A stretch of DNA of 64,000 bases from contig JAQFVV010006271.1 of the NCBI GenBank assembly GCA_028023455.1, positions 2,503,335 through 2,567,334 of the forward strand. The letters are read 5' to 3'. This stretch comes from Epiperipatus broadwayi. Taxonomy: Eukaryota > Onychophora > Udeonychophora > Euonychophora > Peripatidae. Made by a program: the position numbers and the translations under genes. The notes below the pieces were generated by a model, which worked only from the letters and a program-made list of their open reading frames with translations, did no database searches and was not told the origin of the DNA. Shown piece by piece: positions 11,722 to 23,765 of this stretch. The stretch's first letter is position 1; each line of letters starts with the position of its first letter.

Positions 11722-13150
11722 ACATGACACAATTTGTACTTTTGATATAAATGAAATGTATGGATCAATAGATAGAATAGAGTCAATTAATATTATTTAT
11801 AATGCTCTTGTTTCAAAAATTGTAAAGTCTGATATTATAAATTTTATTATAAAAGTATTGCAGTTTATTGATAAAAATATTTATGTTAATTTTAATAATG
11901 AATATTATAAAATGAATTTTGGTTGGCCAATGGGTCTTCCTGCTGTTGCTCAAATTTGTAATTTTGTTATATCAACATATGAAAGTAAAATTTTAAAACA
12001 ATTGAAATATCAAGAAATTAAAGTATATCATAGATATGTGGATGATGTTTTTATTTGTGGAAAACAAGAATTAATAGTCAATTTATTTAATGAATTAAAT
12101 GAGATTAAGGATATAAAATGGGTTATAACTAAAGAGAAATACAATTCCATAAAATTCTTGGATATTCAAGTTACTCTTAATGATTACAGTTTGGATTATC
12201 TTATGTTAATTAAACCAATTGAAACTAGAGGTTTTATTCCATATGAATCACATGTACCTATGTGTCATAAGCTGTCTGGATTGAAATCATTCTTATTTTG
12301 AAATGAAAAATTATGCAAATATTCTAGTGATAAAATTAAAAATGTACATTTATTTGTTAATGACTTGTTGAAAATTGGTTATTATAAAAATGCAATTGCT
12401 AATATTATTAAAGGATTTAAAAGAAATCAACACTATAATAAAATTAAAAATAAAAATATCAAAATGAAATGGATTTCAATGCCATTTATATCAGATGAGC
12501 AGGTCAAGTTTATTAGGAAAATTTATAATGGTTTGTGTCATATTGCTTTTTTCTCTACAAATAACATAAATAGATTGCTTAATAATTCTAAAATTCAAAA
12601 TTCAAAGTTTAATCAAAATTCTATTATATATAGATTGATATGTGGATGCGGCATACAATACATTGGTGAATCTAAGTGTACATTTGAGAAGAGAATAAAA
12701 GAACATATGCTTTTATATAATAGAATTCAAAAAGAGAATCAATATGGAACAGATGTAAATAAACCTTCATCATCTGTTATATTTGATCATAATAAATCTT
12801 GTCAATATGGATTTAAATTTGATTATAAAAATATGAAAATTATTCAAATTGAACGTTGTCATAATAAACGTAAAATAAAAGAGGCTATGTTGATTTCAAG
12901 AAATCGTCAAATGTTAATGAATCGCCAGTCATCAAATGTTAAGATAACAGAATTGTGGGAAATCTGAATTGAACTATGGGTATTGTTAAGGGTTGTCTCG
13001 TTTTGATTATTCAACGTTATATAGTTGATAAAGACTACAAAGTGTATAGTCGAAAGTACTTCTAAAAGAATATAATTTATATAAATTGTACTGTATTTTG
13101 ATATATATATATTGATTTGTATATTACATATATTGTGAAACGAATACAGA
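11719..13150 (+). pseudogene. Penelope-like element copy B, direct, truncated, with one stop
   Basis: Starts at the point matching residue ~372 of the full PLE protein (just before reverse transcriptase motif A) and runs through the 3' UTR into the start of copy C, so B and C are head-to-tail. It differs from copy C at only a few bases. One change turns the arginine codon CGA into TGA at 12299-12301, breaking the frame; reading resumes in the same frame to 12967. The truncated-then-complete tandem layout is the usual Penelope arrangement, with the partial copy acting as a pseudo-LTR. Confidence 0.85.
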
Positions 13151-13159
13151 TATCAAACT

Positions 13160-15760
13160 TTATTTATTACATATATAATGGATTTAAAGATTCTAAGTAA
13201 AACGTGGATTTTAAAAGAATGGCGGAAGGTAACGTTAAAGATTATTACGTTAAAATGTAGATTAAACTTTTTAAATGCCTGTCGTGATTTAGAAGTTTTC
13301 CCGAATTGCTGTTTAGTAAAAATAAACAAATCTTGCAAATTATCAGATAAAATTACTAACGATATAAAGGAAATTATTTTAAAGAATATAATTAAGCAAT
13401 GCAAATGTTTGCTATTTCGTCAACGGAAATATTTAACGGCTTTAAATCATTTTATTTTGATGAAAAATTGTGATGATTGGTTTAACTATAAGTGTTTTTG
13501 TCAAAAATTTTTTGATAAATTTTATTTAAAAAATGTTGATAAATTTAACAAGAAAATTGAACATTTGTTTCATAAAAATTTTCCGGATAAAATGAATGAT
13601 CAAAATTATGTGAACTTGTCTGGTATAAATTTGGATTTCAGTCAAAAATATATTTTAAATTTCGGATCGAAATATGTTGGTGGTAGATGGAAAGATTGTA
13701 ATCTTGAATTGAATTCTGCAATAGAACATTCATTTAGTGTGATTAAGTGTGATGCGAATATTTGTAATAACATTGTTAAAGAAGTTAAAAATAAAAACTT
13801 TAAATATAATAGGAATGATAAATGGTTAAGTCAAATTAATAAATTTAAAAGTTTCCTATTAAATAATGACTTAGTGTGTTTAAAGGAGGACAAGGGCCTT
13901 CGTATGTGTTTGTTTACAAGAGCGAAATATAATGAAAAAGTTATGGATCAAATGAAAAAGCTTAAATTTCAAAATAGTGAAATAATAAATATTGATACAT
14001 CTCGCATGAAATTTATAAATGAAATTTTAAAAAAAGCTAAGAATAAAGCTATTGATAGTCATACATATTATAACTTATATCCATCATCTGCTATTTGCCC
14101 TAGGATATTTTCGAATATAAAGCTACATAAAGAAAATTATCCATTGAGATTGATGGTTGATTTTGGTGGTGCATATTATTATCAAACATGTAGATATATT
14201 GAATTATTACTTCAAGATATTTTAGGTTTTGGAGAATATACTATTTCATCATCATTTGATTTTGTAGATAAAATTAAGAATATAAATATAGATTTACATG
14301 ACACAATTTGTACTTTTGATATAAATGAAATGTATGGATCAATAGATAGAATAGAGTCAATTAATATTATTTATAATGCTCTTGTTTCAAAAAATGTAAA
14401 GTCTGATATTATAAATTTTATTATAAAAGTATTGCAGTTTATTGATAAAAATATTTATGTTAATTTTAATAATGAATATTATAAAATGAATTTTGGTTGG
14501 CCAATGGGTCTTCCTGCTGTTGCTCAAATTTGTAATTTTGTTATATCAACATATGAAAGTAAAATTTTAAAACAATTGAAATATCAAGAAATTAAAGTAT
14601 ATCATAGATATGTGGATGATGTTTTTATTTGTGGAAAACAAGAATTAATAGTCAATTTATTTAATGAATTAAATGAGATTAAGGATATAAAATGGGTTAT
14701 AACTAAAGAGAAATACAATTCCATAAAATTCTTGGATATTCAAGTTACTCTTAATGATTACAGTTTGGATTATCTTATGTTAATTAAACCAATTGAAACT
14801 AGAGGTTTTATTCCATATGAATCACATGTACCTATGTGTCATAAGCTGTCTGGATTGAAATCATTCTTATTTCGAAATGAAAAATTATGCAAATATTCTA
14901 GTGATAAAATTAAAAATGTACATTTATTTGTTAATGACTTGTTGAAAATTGGTTATTATAAAAATGCAATTGCTAATATTATTAAAGGATTTAAAAGAAA
15001 TCAACACTATAATAAAATTAAAAATAAAAATATCAAAATGAAATGGATTTCAATGCCATTTATATCAGATGAGCAGGTCAAGTTTATTAGGAAAATTTAT
15101 AATGGTTTGTGTCATATTGCTTTTTTCTCTACAAATAACATAAATAGATTGCTTAATAATTCTAAAATTCAAAATTCAAAGTTTAATCAAAATTCTATTA
15201 TATATAGATTGATATGTGGATGCGGCGTACAATACATTGGTGAATCTAAGTGTACATTTGAGAAGAGAATAAAAGAACATATGCTTTTATATAATAGAAT
15301 TCAAAAAGAGAATCAATATGGAACAGATGTAAATAAACCTTCATCATCTGTTATATTTGATCATAATAAATCTTGTCAATATGGATTTAAATTTGATTAT
15401 AAAAATATGAAAATTATTCAAATTGAACGTTGTCATAATAAACGTAAAATAAAAGAGGCTATGTTGATTTCAAGAAATCGTCAAATGTTAATGAATCGCC
15501 AGTCATCAAATGTTAAGATAACAGAATTGTGGGAAATCTGAATTGAACTATGGGTATTGTTAAGGGTTGTCTCGTTTTGATTATTCAACGTTATATAGTT
15601 GATAAAGACTACAAAGTGTATAGTCGAAAGTACTTCTAAAAGAATATAATTTATATAAATTGTACTGTATTTTGATATATATATTGATTTGTATATTACA
15701 TATATTGTGAAATGAATACAGATATCAAACTTTATTTATTACATATATATATATATATAT
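13160..15760 (+). mobile_element. Complete Penelope-like element copy C
   Basis: Extends from the B/C junction, through the 787-aa gene, to a 3' UTR shared with A and B. The end 'acagatatcaaactttattt' is the same as the sequence just before the start codon, as expected for head-to-tail PLE units, and is repeated once more at 15768-15795 between (AT)n runs. Confidence 0.85.
13178..15541 (+). CDS. Penelope-like element protein (reverse transcriptase + GIY-YIG endonuclease)
   Basis: Intact 787-residue frame. The N-terminal region has PLE blocks ILNFGSKYV (159-167) and EDKG (237-240). The PRIFSNIKLHK…YPLR block is at 308-324. Reverse transcriptase: motif A TFDINEMYG (379-387, D381), motif B GWPMG (440-444), motif C YVDD (478-481). 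The C-terminal GIY-YIG domain starts at Y676 with CGCG…YIGE (680-689), then R697, EH (700-701) and E760. PLE proteins copy their own RNA at a nicked target. The start is the first ATG after the repeated 'ttatttattacatatata' junction. All key residues look present, and copies A and B are almost identical, so this copy may be recently active. Codons are very A/T-rich, as in the surroundings. Confidence 0.92.
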   Translation: MDLKILSKTWILKEWRKVTLKIITLKCRLNFLNACRDLEVFPNCCLVKINKSCKLSDKITNDIKEIILKNIIKQCKCLLFRQRKYLTALNHFILMKNCDDWFNYKCFCQKFFDKFYLKNVDKFNKKIEHLFHKNFPDKMNDQNYVNLSGINLDFSQKYILNFGSKYVGGRWKDCNLELNSAIEHSFSVIKCDANICNNIVKEVKNKNFKYNRNDKWLSQINKFKSFLLNNDLVCLKEDKGLRMCLFTRAKYNEKVMDQMKKLKFQNSEIINIDTSRMKFINEILKKAKNKAIDSHTYYNLYPSSAICPRIFSNIKLHKENYPLRLMVDFGGAYYYQTCRYIELLLQDILGFGEYTISSSFDFVDKIKNINIDLHDTICTFDINEMYGSIDRIESINIIYNALVSKNVKSDIINFIIKVLQFIDKNIYVNFNNEYYKMNFGWPMGLPAVAQICNFVISTYESKILKQLKYQEIKVYHRYVDDVFICGKQELIVNLFNELNEIKDIKWVITKEKYNSIKFLDIQVTLNDYSLDYLMLIKPIETRGFIPYESHVPMCHKLSGLKSFLFRNEKLCKYSSDKIKNVHLFVNDLLKIGYYKNAIANIIKGFKRNQHYNKIKNKNIKMKWISMPFISDEQVKFIRKIYNGLCHIAFFSTNNINRLLNNSKIQNSKFNQNSIIYRLICGCGVQYIGESKCTFEKRIKEHMLLYNRIQKENQYGTDVNKPSSSVIFDHNKSCQYGFKFDYKNMKIIQIERCHNKRKIKEAMLISRNRQMLMNRQSSNVKITELWEI

Positions 15761-16553
15761 ATATATACAGATATCAAACTTTATTTATTACATATATATA
15801 TATATAATTTTATAAAATTTGAAATTTGAAACTTTAAAATGTAAATTTATCTTTATATAATTATTAAAATAAAGAAAATAAAATTCTTTATTTTACAAGC
15901 AATAGTCATTTTTTAACAATTTTGAATTTATAAATTAATTTCAATAATGGTTTATTGCGTATGCAGTATTGGAATAGATACAAATATTATAAATGATTTC
16001 ATGGTATAATAATTAATCCAAATAAAATTAAAACAAACAACTAATTATAGTTACAATTATTTAATTATCAATCCTGCTATCATCTCTTATTGAGATCTTT
16101 TAAAGATATAAAGTTTTATACATGACATGACTCATTAACTACATTTACTCCACCTATTAGACATTGTTTTACATTCTACAATATAATTAACATTACACAT
16201 ATAAATGCACCAACATATGACATGAAAAAAAAATAAAAGTACATAAAAATAACAATAATAACAATAACAACTTAAAACTATATAAATAAATATTCAACTC
16301 CCTCTTCCCTTTTATAAATCCTCATTCACAATTCTACTCTGACTTTTTTAGCATAATTTTTAAATCTTCCAATTATCTAATAATGCCCATTTCCCACCTA
16401 ATCTTGCTAAATTTAACTATATTTAGACATTTTTGCAAATTTTTCTGAATGTAAAAAGTTTCATAATATATCCTTTTTTGATAATCTTTCACGTTTTATA
16501 ACTCTAATATTCTTCTTACACTCCATTTTATAATCAGTATCTAATGTCCCAAC

Positions 16554-16595
16554 TCCTCACTGCAGAGACCCATAGGTCAAAACCCAGTCTGGGGA
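16554..16595 (+). ncRNA. Hammerhead ribozyme motif (degenerate), PLE flank
   Basis: Plus strand: stem I TCCTCA, core CTGCAGA (A6 changed to C), stem II GACC-CATA-GGTC, then AAA in place of GAA, short stem III AC…GT, C17, and TGGGGA closing stem I with 6 bp. Stem II is perfect, but two invariant core bases are altered, so it should be inactive. It lies in the flank of the PLE remnant. Confidence 0.4.
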
Positions 16596-16599
16596 TGGG

Positions 16600-16770
16600 G
16601 ACAATACAAGATAAAAATGATTTGAATGTCTTCTCTTGTAGTAGCATTTATCATAAATAAAAAAAAGCTTGTTTAGAGCTATTAGCATGCTCTTAATTTT
16701 ACGTATTTGTAAGTGCAAGCTATATATAAGTCATGTGACATCTGACTTGTTATTATTACTATAATCAGTA
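16600..16770 (+). repeat. PLE-remnant flank matching the foldback loop
   Basis: Contains 'atttgtaagtgcaagc' and 'gtcatgtgacatctgacttg', matching the loop of the foldback at 7265-7375. The same loop sequence occurs complemented at 18850-18900 on the other side of the PLE body and as a fragment at 23625-23690. Confidence 0.55.
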
Positions 16771-16838
16771 TCTAAGTAATGTATATATGGATCTGACCTA
16801 ATACTTTTCCCATTAATCACTCTATCATGCTCCTTCCC

Positions 16839-18790
16839 TCAGTCACATATCATTTGTCCTGTATGTCCTATGTATACCTTATTACAACTCCCACATTCAA
16901 TTTTATAAAACATTTCCCCCTCACTATTCATATTATCTATCTTATTTGTATTATATAACCATCTACAGAAAGACTTACTATTTTCCCAAGTTATTGTTAT
17001 ATCATCTGGTAACTTCTCTCTTACTAACTTTTTATACACATACCTTAAATATGGAATAGACATCCCCTTACAATGTTTATATTTATTCTTATCATACTTA
17101 GTTCTAATATTTATATTTTGATTTCTAAAAATTGTTTTAATTACCTTTTTTTTATATCATATTTTAACATAATCATTCTCTACTTTTAATTTTTACTCAT
17201 ATACCACTTTCTTATCTAATGTAATTTTATCATTTTTTAGCTTAAATCCCTTTAAAACCTAATACTTTTTGACACCATGGTTGATATGATTTTGGATCAT
17301 TTAAACCTCTAATTTTTCTATCTTTAATATAATGCTTTACCACTATTTGATTCATCATTCCTCTCTTCACAAAAATATCTAGGTATTTTAATCAGTTTAT
17401 CTTTTTCTCCACTGTAAACCTAATTTTATATTTATTATTATTCAATTCATTAAAAATCTTGTCAATACTTCTACTATTTTCAATAACAATAATGCTATCT
17501 ACATACATATAATATTCTATAATTCTTTTATTTTTTATAAACTCATCTACTATACCCTCCTCTATACTACTTACAACTACTGATGAGAATATTCCACTTA
17601 TTAAACACTCCATAACCCATCCCTTTTCTATATTCCAAAATTCTTCCTTATATTTAAAATACAAAACCTCATCTACATTAGTAATGTTTCATAAATAATA
17701 GATATCCAATCCTGTGACAAAACATTATTTTTTTTTCAATTTAGTCATAACTACTTCTATATATTCTTTCTAGATATACTTTTGTATATCTTCTCAATAT
17801 CAAATGATGCAATCATTCCATTTCTATTTAACTTAATAATTCTTAACTTATTAATAATTTGCTCTGAATTTTTTATACAATATTTACCAAATCCAATTAC
17901 TTCAACAATCTTTTTATATACCAAATTACATATACCTTTAAGTATATAATTATTAAAATCCAAAATTATTCTTATTGGCATATTCTCATTGTGTGTCTTA
18001 ATCTTTCCTACTATACACGGATGCTCAAAACTTGTAGGAAATAAACATTTATATTCCTTTTCATTATTTATATTCTTCATTTTCATATAATTCAATAATA
18101 ATTTATATCTTGTTTTAATCTTATTTCCAGCATCTTTACTCAATATTTTATATCCTTTTTTAACTATATCTTCCTGTATTTTTCTCTCATAGTCCACCAC
18201 ATTTAAAATTACAAATCGGGAACCTTTATCTTCCCTTGTTATTATTAAACTTCCTTTATTTTCTCAACAATTTTATTAATTGTAGCCTTTCTTTCCATTC
18301 CTTCTTATTATATTTAACTTTTTTATTTACAACAATATTAGTTTTTGACTGTAATTCAACTTTTAAATCACTCTTTATATTTACTGCTTCCACACTTACA
18401 ATAGTTGCCTTTAGAACATTACTATTTATGAACGGTACATACTTAACTCATTTATTTAAAACATTTGACTGATCATTATCAAATTCCACATTAATAGATT
18501 TATATAAGTATTCTCTACTTTTTACTCCATTTACTTTTAGTATAGATATTATTTAATCCACTTTTAAAATTTTCCTTTTTATAACCTAGTTATTTCCATT
18601 TATGATCGTATTTCTTCCAAAGTCTATTTCTTAATTCAACATTATGACTCAACAAACCGATCTTTATACATTCAAATAAATCTTCAGTTATATTTCTTCC
18701 TATTATATTTTTTAATATCATAATCAATTTCAACATATTTTTCTTTTAAAAACAATTTAAAATTGTCACTTGAATTTTATACATGAACCT
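16839..18790 (-). pseudogene. Degenerate Penelope-like element, second family
   Basis: Minus-strand fragments in order: a DKGSRFVI block near 18230-18200; an F-P-T-S-F-E-H-P…KTHNENMPIRIILDF block and motif A SFDIEKIYKSIS at 18060-17760; motif B-like GWVMECLISG near 17620; motif C MYVDS at about 17515, where the second aspartate is serine; and a GIY-YIG start with CGSCNKVYIGHTG near 16880. Frames are broken by several stops and shifts. The sequence is clearly distinct from the PLE at 13178-15541. The altered motif C and many breaks show it is dead. Confidence 0.8.
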
Positions 18791-18844
18791 TTATAATCGT
18801 AAATGGAAATGGTTATGTAATTGAATTAATGTTGTATTAATTTG

Positions 18845-19135
18845 ATAAATAATCATGTCAGATGACCTAATTTTAATAAAGCTCGTATTTACTAATGTTA
18901 TATATAGAGTAAGTAAAAAAAAAAAAAACTCTTAACAAGCTTTAAAAACCCTCAACCCCAGACCGCGGTTTCTGCATCTAGCGTCATCAGTGAGGTGTTA
19001 GGGATTAAAAACACTAGAACTAGTCTAGCATTTTATCAATGCCTAACTATTGAAAAAAATCTGAAACCTTCAGACATTTAAATGTCCAAAAATCCAGCTA
19101 TCTAACTCAAATAGCTGTATGGGACTGAACTAATA
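18845..19135 (-). repeat. PLE-remnant flank, hammerhead-bearing arm
   Basis: Read on the minus strand it matches the arms of the foldback at 6985-7690 (for example 'ctatttgagttagatagctg' and 'aaagcttgttaagag') and the loop 'gtcagatgacctaatttta'. It sits just 5' of the PLE remnant, in the position of a pseudo-LTR, and carries the best hammerhead motif of the window. Confidence 0.65.
18955..18996 (-). ncRNA. Hammerhead ribozyme motif (all core bases intact)
   Basis: Minus strand: stem I ACCTCA, core CTGATGA, stem II CGC-TAGAT-GCA (first pair C-A, then two G-C pairs), core GAA, stem III ACC-GC-GGT, cleavage base C17 (complement of 18961), stem I TGGGGT. Stem I pairs over 6 bp. Every invariant base (C3 U4 G5 A6 G8 A9, G12 A13 A14, A15.1-U16.1, H17) is present. 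The very short stem III is what is reported for PLE and animal retrozyme hammerheads, which work best as dimers. Confidence 0.7.
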
Positions 19136-20420
19136 AATATCAGAGCATGTACATACTTGTATTATATTATTAATGATATTAATATTGAATTAATAAATAA
19201 TAAAAGCAAATGTATTTTGAATAATATTATTAGTAGTATTAATGTTGTATTAATAAATAATAAAGTTACAGTTATTTTTGCATTACAAAATGAAAGATAT
19301 TTTGGTATTCGAGTATGTAGCAAATATTATAAGGGCGTGCTTAAATGAGTTTGTCAAATGATTAAAGTTGAACTAGACGATATATGGTCATTTTACTTGT
19401 ATGAATATTCAGTATTCGAATTGGTCCATGTATGAGTCTGTATGTTAATATTGGACCATATATGGTATGAATGCAGGACGTTCCAGAAGAATAATAGAAA
19501 ATAAACAGGTATATAAAACTCCCCTCCCCCTCCTTTCATTGTTTGGGTAAATCAGAAACTCCTGCCTCTGGAAGTATTGAAACTACATGCTGCCCCAACG
19601 TTTATTATTTTGTACCTTTTTGTGGCACTATTAATAAGTTTATATATGTAAATGCAAGATTTATAAACTATATTATTAATTTAAATCATCTCCTTTTATT
19701 ATTAAATATAAGTGATGCTACTCCAGTACGTGATCCACAATAAGCAAAATTAATAGGCATGTCTGCATATGGATGACTGCACCTAGACAAAACAGATTGG
19801 CACAGTTGACAGAATCAGAATCTGTTCAACAATCAATAACAAGGTGGCAAAGCCACAAATTAGAATCCGTGAGTTTGATATAAGAAATCCAGAAGATTAG
19901 CCTTTATATTATAAGTGTTTTGTTACTCGTGACAAGAGGAGTAACCTAACATCAAATTAATTACAGAAAGTTATTTTAATGATCAGACCGGCATCATGAT
20001 TATATATAAAATCTCATAAACAAAAGCCACTTTTCAAAATCTTCATCCTCACACTGATTTAACTAAAAACTAATTTATCTAAGGATTTTTTCCAGATATC
20101 CATTTTATAGGCAAGCAAAATAACAATTCGATTTTTGATAATAAGTCGATAAATAGTATTTTCTATTTAAAGATTAAAACATAAGAAGTATCATAATCTG
20201 TCACCGATTAAAAATAAAATAGCCTGGTGTTAATTCAGACTGTGTTTTTTACCTTGCCATGTATATAAATGTACCTATTAATAATAATAGTAAAAATTTT
20301 ATATATATAAATAAATATAATAGTTAATTACTGTCATTTATTATTTTCATTGTTATTACAATAGTTTTTAATTAACGGACATTTTATTTGCATTATATAT
20401 ATATATATTTCAGTCGATGA
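19136..20420. other. No gene recognised
   Basis: AT-rich intronic sequence. Short frames at 19157-19348 and 19543-19743 have no domain and no supporting context. A 'taataaataataaa' block repeats near 19190 and 19250. Nothing else is supported. Confidence 0.5.
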
Positions 20421-20424
20421 AGTT

Positions 20425-20800
20425 TTCTGCTAATAATTATTTAATTACAAATCTCTTTGCTAGACCAGTAGCCAATGAAAGTTAACTTCTCAAAGCAAAT
20501 AGAGAAAGTAAAACTTCAGTGCTATTGCAATCAAAAGGAAATCTTTTGATCAGCACTATTGGTGCAGCTCATGAGACAAAGCACTGCAGTTTATACACAT
20601 ATAAGACTAAGACATCAAAGTGTCACATTTTTTTCTTTTTGTAACAAACATTCACTAGTAAGCATCAGAAGATTCTCTTTTGATTGCAGTAGCAATGACA
20701 GTTTTACTTTCTCTTTTTGCCTTGAGCATTTAATCTTGGTTGGTTTCTGACCTAGCAAGAGCTTTCTAATTAAATAATTATAAACGGAAAACTCCATATA
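20425..20800. repeat. Imperfect foldback (~375 bp)
   Basis: The left end 'aattatttaattacaaat…ctttgctag' and right end 'ctagcaagagctttctaatt' are complementary, as are 'gagaaagtaaaact…gctattgcaatcaaaagg' (20507-20540) and the complementary block near 20675-20725. No coding potential and no hammerhead core found. Confidence 0.6.
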
Positions 20801-21640
20801 CTAAAATATTTCCGAGCATCCACCGAATATTATTTTATATACATTTACATATACCTCTAAGGGACATTTATAGAGTGAATTAAGTTATTCAAGCAAAATA
20901 AATAAAGTATAGAAAAAACAAATAAGAAAAAAAGTAAATCATTTGTAATAGTTGGATATTATATATATTTAAGTCATTAAAAATTATTAGAGGATGAAAG
21001 AAGCTTTTCTCAACAAAATCATTATCATAAGTCTTAGAAAGAAGAAGAATAAGGCAGAATTTCAATATACTGCATCAAAGGAAGTTTCAGTAAAAAATAT
21101 TATAAATATCGGTTTCAATATAGAAAAGTGTAAAGAAAATAGTTTGAAAGTACACTGCAAAAAATGAATGTTGGAAATTGACTATGAAATTTCGAGTTTT
21201 TTGTCTTGATTAAAAAGAAAAGATTATAATCATTATTTAAATGACAATATAAAAAAATGTTAAAAAGTAATAGATTTTTATTCATATCCTTTTTTAATAA
21301 GGATTTCATAAGAATAAGCCACAGAGAAAAAAATTTTATATTTGATGGAGTCTTTGAATATCCTGCACATTACATCTCTGTAAATGGTTTCCATAATTTT
21401 GAAGTCTTTATTACTTTTTAAATCTGTATGCTAATGTAAAGAGCCATTACTAGAAAATATAATTATAATATCTTTCTTAGCATTAAAAAAATATTCTTAG
21501 CTCACTATCAGTAAAATACAAAAGAGCATTTACTAAATTTACGATTTTTCATTTTCTTCCGTTATTTAGAAAACATATTAATATCATTTTATAGTAAGAA
21601 ACAATCAGGGTTAGATTAAATAGGAGTAAAAATTTGCAAC
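20801..21640. other. No gene recognised
   Basis: AT-rich intron sequence of the protease homolog. A 64-residue minus frame at 21115-21309 shows no domain. No repeat partner was seen. Confidence 0.45.
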
Positions 21641-21655
21641 CATAGGTATATTAAG

Positions 21656-21856
<201 letters not shown>

Positions 21857-21864
21857 CAACTTAC

Positions 21865-23573
21865 ATGCCAACAATACTCTCCTACTTTGGGATTATTTCC
21901 ATAATTAAAAGAAGTTAGAGCTCCAATTGACCCACTTCCTTTCTGTCCGCAAGTTGATTTGCTTAGTCTTTTACTATAGCAACAGCTAAGATTCTTGCTA
22001 CTACAACCTTCACTTGCAACTTCAAGTCCAATAGCAGTACAAACTTTTACAATATTATGTGTAGCACAAAATCCCCAATTTCCATTAATTATACAAGATT
22101 GTTGCATTGCAGTTGAAGATAAGCTTAAATGAGAAGGTGCATGATTTGAAGTACCTGTATTAGTGATTTTTAAAATTCCTTGTGTTTGAGATGGAAACTG
22201 ATTTGTTATAAAGTTTAACTGATCACTGGATACATTTCTTAATCCAGTTTGCATTAATGCAGAAACATTAAAAAATGGTGGTGTTGAATTAACAGCTTTA
22301 TTTGCTTCTATAAACTGATTTGTTGTTCCAGTAGAAGACAAAGTAGAAATGTTAATAGGTACTGATATATTTGAAAAGTCTGTTCCATTGATGGAAGTGT
22401 TGATATTATCTCTTGATTGACTAAAATAAGTAATATTAGATTGGTTATTTTTATTATAAAGGCTAATATTTTTCTGCATATAACAACATACTTCCACATC
22501 TGATAAAGGACACCACTTGGGACTTATCTGCAAGCCAAAATATGAACAAAATTCAGAGAAATCTTTACTTACACAAAATCCATGATAATCTTTTTCTCCA
22601 CAAAGGTTTACAGTTTTTGATATAAATGAAGTTGTTTGTACTGGTGGAAGGGTTGATGTTTGAAGGTATGGAACCAACTGACTATTTTTAAAAGAATTAA
22701 TATTTATGCTTCCATAACAGCAAGAATCATACAGAGAACAAGCACTTCTGTTAACCTGCATCCCCAAAGTTGGGCAAAGCTCTGCAATCTGTTTAGGTAA
22801 ACAAATACCAGTTTTAGAGTCAGAATTACATGAGTGGATTAAAACTGCTAATTGTTTTTTACTTTGATTGTTATTTTGTTTTAAGTATTTCTGATTTTGA
22901 TGAGAAAGTTTTGATTTGTTTAATAAAAAATCAGGATTTAAATCATCAGTTAAAATTTCCTGAGTTTGTAAATAAAGACCTTCTCCAAAACAACATGTAT
23001 CAAATGTGGTATCATCACATCCTTGATCAGTAGTTTTTAAATTGAAAAGTTGGCAAAGCCCTGCGATACTTAAAGGAACACAAAAACCAGATAAAGCTTT
23101 GTTCATTTTACAGGGAGGAAACTCTCTACCATCTACTGCATCCAGATCATCAGAAGAACGTGTCTCTTGTTCAACATCATCATAATCATTATAATCATAG
23201 TCTTCATTAACTACTTTTTCTGAAGATAAGGTAGAATTCAGTATTGATGGTGTAGTTGATGAAGTAACTGTTGAGGATGTAGTCACTGAAGTAGTTATTG
23301 GGATATTATGACTACTGGAGAAAGAAGTAGAAAAGCTTGAAGGTAATGTTGAAGTTAATGTGATGTTAGAATTATAAGCTGATGTTGAATTTAATGTTAT
23401 TATAGCATTTTCCAGTACTTGAGTGATGCTTGCATTTTTAAAAGGGTAACAACAAATTTGCTCTATATTGGGACATATATTTGGAATAATTTGAAAGCTT
23501 AAAACTTGACAAAGTTGAAGATGAATAACTGGAACACATACACCATTTATATCACCATAACTGCACCTGTTAG
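21865..23573 (-). CDS. Masquerade-like serine protease homolog: exon with five CLIP domains (partial gene)
   Basis: One long minus-strand exon with five six-cysteine disulfide-knot (CLIP-type) domains, each of the form C-x5-9-C-x8-C-x11-12-C-x5-7-CC: about 23565-23449, 23112-22990, 22830-22717, 22601-22483 and 22095-21979. They are joined by Ser/Thr/Asn-rich linkers with many N-x-S/T sites, so the product is secreted. After the fifth comes CGQKGSGSIG and KVGEYCWH, the usual lead-in to a protease-like domain without the R-I-V-G-G cleavage site. The donor GTAAG follows at 21864. The first CLIP cysteine needs an acceptor at 23575-23574 (phase 1) or 23568-23567 (phase 2). Five CLIP domains plus an S1-like domain is the Drosophila masquerade plan; relatives act as cofactors in melanisation or clotting cascades and in cell adhesion. 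Upstream exons with the signal peptide are not identified with certainty. Confidence 0.85.
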
Positions 23574-23765
23574 CTAATAATAAAAAAGCACTATAGTGGA
23601 AAGTATATATATATACAATTACAAAAAAATCAAGTCAGATGTCACATGACCTAATTTAATTTAATTTTATTCGTGAGCTCTATATATAATATATATCTAC
23701 ATTAATTAAATACTGTCTAATCTTATCCTACCTATGCTAATAATTATAAATATAAATAAAATAGG

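Noticed and set aside
10115-12967. Separate genes for the 532-, 205- and 200-residue PLE frames
   Set aside because: They are truncated or stop-broken copies of the 787-residue PLE protein and have no own promoter or start context.
20425-20800. Hammerhead motif in this foldback
   Set aside because: A CTGAT sequence is present on the minus strand, but no GAA box, C17 or pairing stem I could be placed.
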